Positions 42,637 through 43,279 of a stretch of 43,279 nt of DNA are shown one piece after another. The translations under genes and the position numbers were made by a program. The notes under the pieces are model-generated. The model saw nothing but the letters and a program-made list of their open reading frames with translations. It ran no database searches and was not told the DNA's origin. Each line of letters opens with the position of its first letter. Position 1 is the first letter of the stretch. Source of the DNA: Candidatus Aminicenantota bacterium (GTDB lineage: Bacteria; Acidobacteriota; Aminicenantia; UBA2199); assembly GCA_029938635.1 (NCBI GenBank), contig JAOZUQ010000019.1, positions 1 to 43,279 of the forward strand, read 5' to 3'.

Positions 42637-42840
42637 TTATCCGCCTCCCATAAATTGGATCAATTCGATCCTGTCACCATCTTTCAGAGATATTCCCTCT
42701 ATCTCTCCTTTTTTAACCACTTTCCCGTTCAACTCAATAATCTTCCCTTTCTCATTTTTAAGAATTATACCTATGAAGCCATGAAGACTCGAAATCTTGT
42801 CACTTATTATTTTTTCTTTCCCGTTCACAAAAATTTTCAT
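42637..42840 (-). CDS. thiS: Sulfur carrier protein ThiS
   Basis: 67 residues of the ubiquitin-like ThiS fold, beginning MKIFVNGKEK with the family's typical central LKDGDRIELI. It ends in M-G-G-G; the last Gly is adenylated by ThiF and becomes the thiocarboxylate that donates sulfur to ThiG. Family members normally end in GG, so the extra Gly is slightly unusual but compatible. It adjoins thiG and lies 14 nt after the thiF-like gene. Confidence 0.93.
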   Translation of the reverse strand: MKIFVNGKEKIISDKISSLHGFIGIILKNEKGKIIELNGKVVKKGEIEGISLKDGDRIELIQFMGGG

Positions 42841-42854
42841 ATTACCATTGTATA

Positions 42855-43279
42855 TCAGAGTCCTATAAATTTTGAATATATTGACCTTGCTATTCCTTTA
42901 TCATTGGTACCCTTTACAATAACTCTCCTGTCTTTAAAAATTGTAACTTTTTTTCCTTCTACTTCAAATTCGAGACGGAATGGATTAACTTTCAAGTTTT
43001 CAACACCTTTTAGTTTCCCCGCGATCAGTTTCAGGTCTGCTTCTGAAGTTCCGGACGGGATGATCTGAATTGAGCCATCACAGAGGGCAGTTACAATCTC
43101 TTCATTATCTTCATTAAGATAAATAAAATCCTTTTTCCCGCAACATTCACATTGAGGATCCTTCATGAACTCGTGAATAGTAAAATTATTTCCCCATAAA
43201 TCAAATTGCAGAAGCCCTTTCATCGGATCCTTTCCCATAAGGATCTCTTTCAGTATGGCATAGATATCTTTTCTTCCCT
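42855..43279 (-). CDS. thiF: ThiF/MoeB-family adenylyltransferase, C-terminal part (runs off the window)
   Basis: The open frame continues to the window edge, so the N-terminus is missing; about 141 residues are visible. They start ..GRKDIYAILKEILMGKDP, then LLQFDLWGNNFTIHEFMKDP and QCECCGK, where the Cys-x-x-Cys pair supplies the zinc site of E1-like enzymes. This is the C-terminal part of the ThiF/MoeB fold. The last ~85 residues form a ubiquitin- or ThiS-like beta-grasp segment often appended to such enzymes. Being directly upstream of thiS, it probably activates ThiS by adenylation; the catalytic ATP-binding part lies outside. Confidence 0.85.
   Translation of the reverse strand, partial: GRKDIYAILKEILMGKDPMKGLLQFDLWGNNFTIHEFMKDPQCECCGKKDFIYLNEDNEEIVTALCDGSIQIIPSGTSEADLKLIAGKLKGVENLKVNPFRLEFEVEGKKVTIFKDRRVIVKGTNDKGIARSIYSKFIGL

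Overview
The window is AT-rich bacterial chromosome (roughly 35-40% G+C by eye), densely packed on both strands, with Shine-Dalgarno (SD) sites of the AGGAGG type, frequent TTG/GTG starts and sigma-70-like promoters. The gene content suggests a Gram-negative-like heterotroph from a poorly cultured lineage: a large Asp-box (BNR/sortilin-like) propeller protein, a double-PDZ protein, a 6-bladed propeller, TPR proteins, a Tat-exported Fe-S aldo-keto reductase, a PPDK regulatory protein and GSI-alpha type glutamine synthetase. The style recalls Aminicenantes/Acidobacteria-like genomes, but that is an impression from memory. No rRNA, tRNA, CRISPR array, phage module or intact transposase was seen.

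Layout. (1) 1-5170: exported or surface proteins (Asp-box protein, PDZ protein, beta-propeller), with a bidirectional hairpin terminator between the first two. (2) 5170-5560: a gene-free stretch holding a large folded inverted-repeat element and a small REP-like palindrome. (3) 5561-8380, minus strand: the most interesting locus. A Cys/Gly/Ser-rich 98-residue precursor-like peptide sits behind a near-consensus promoter and is followed by a PqqD-like peptide-binding protein and an HPr-kinase-like P-loop protein, which resembles a RiPP (modified peptide) cassette. A PPDK regulatory protein and a GIY-YIG protein follow. (4) 8623-16643: M48 membrane protease, a plus-strand CBS-like enzyme, and a minus-strand block membrane protein - response regulator - TIM-barrel isomerase - pgi - rtcB. 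(5) 16687-23870: gdhA with a classic terminator, then a plus-strand group of aminotransferase, penicillin-binding transpeptidase and TPR protein, then two small exported or membrane proteins. (6) 23909-26711: acyl-CoA/ACP synthetase and Tat-exported aldo-keto reductase. (7) 26837-30136: plus-strand operon of amidase with triple C-terminal repeats, PpiC isomerase, flavin reductase and a Cas4/RecB-like nuclease fused to two topoisomerase zinc ribbons. (8) 30157-38466: patatin, methyltransferase, epimerase with a duplicated unknown C-terminal domain, DUF1624-type membrane acyltransferase, DSD1-family PLP enzyme, a TPR sensor-like protein and a PilZ protein. (9) 38529-43279, minus strand: glnA-mocA-like pair and the thiamine thiazole genes thiF(partial)-thiS-thiG-thiH, separated by a 220-bp MITE-like element with perfect 23-bp terminal inverted repeats.

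Working together: gdhA and glnA cover ammonium assimilation, thiFSGH makes the thiazole half of thiamine, and pgi and the PPDK regulator serve central carbon metabolism. The RiPP-like cassette has no recognisable maturase (radical SAM, YcaO, lanthionine synthetase) or transporter inside the window, so either the kinase-like protein is the modifying enzyme or other enzymes act from elsewhere.
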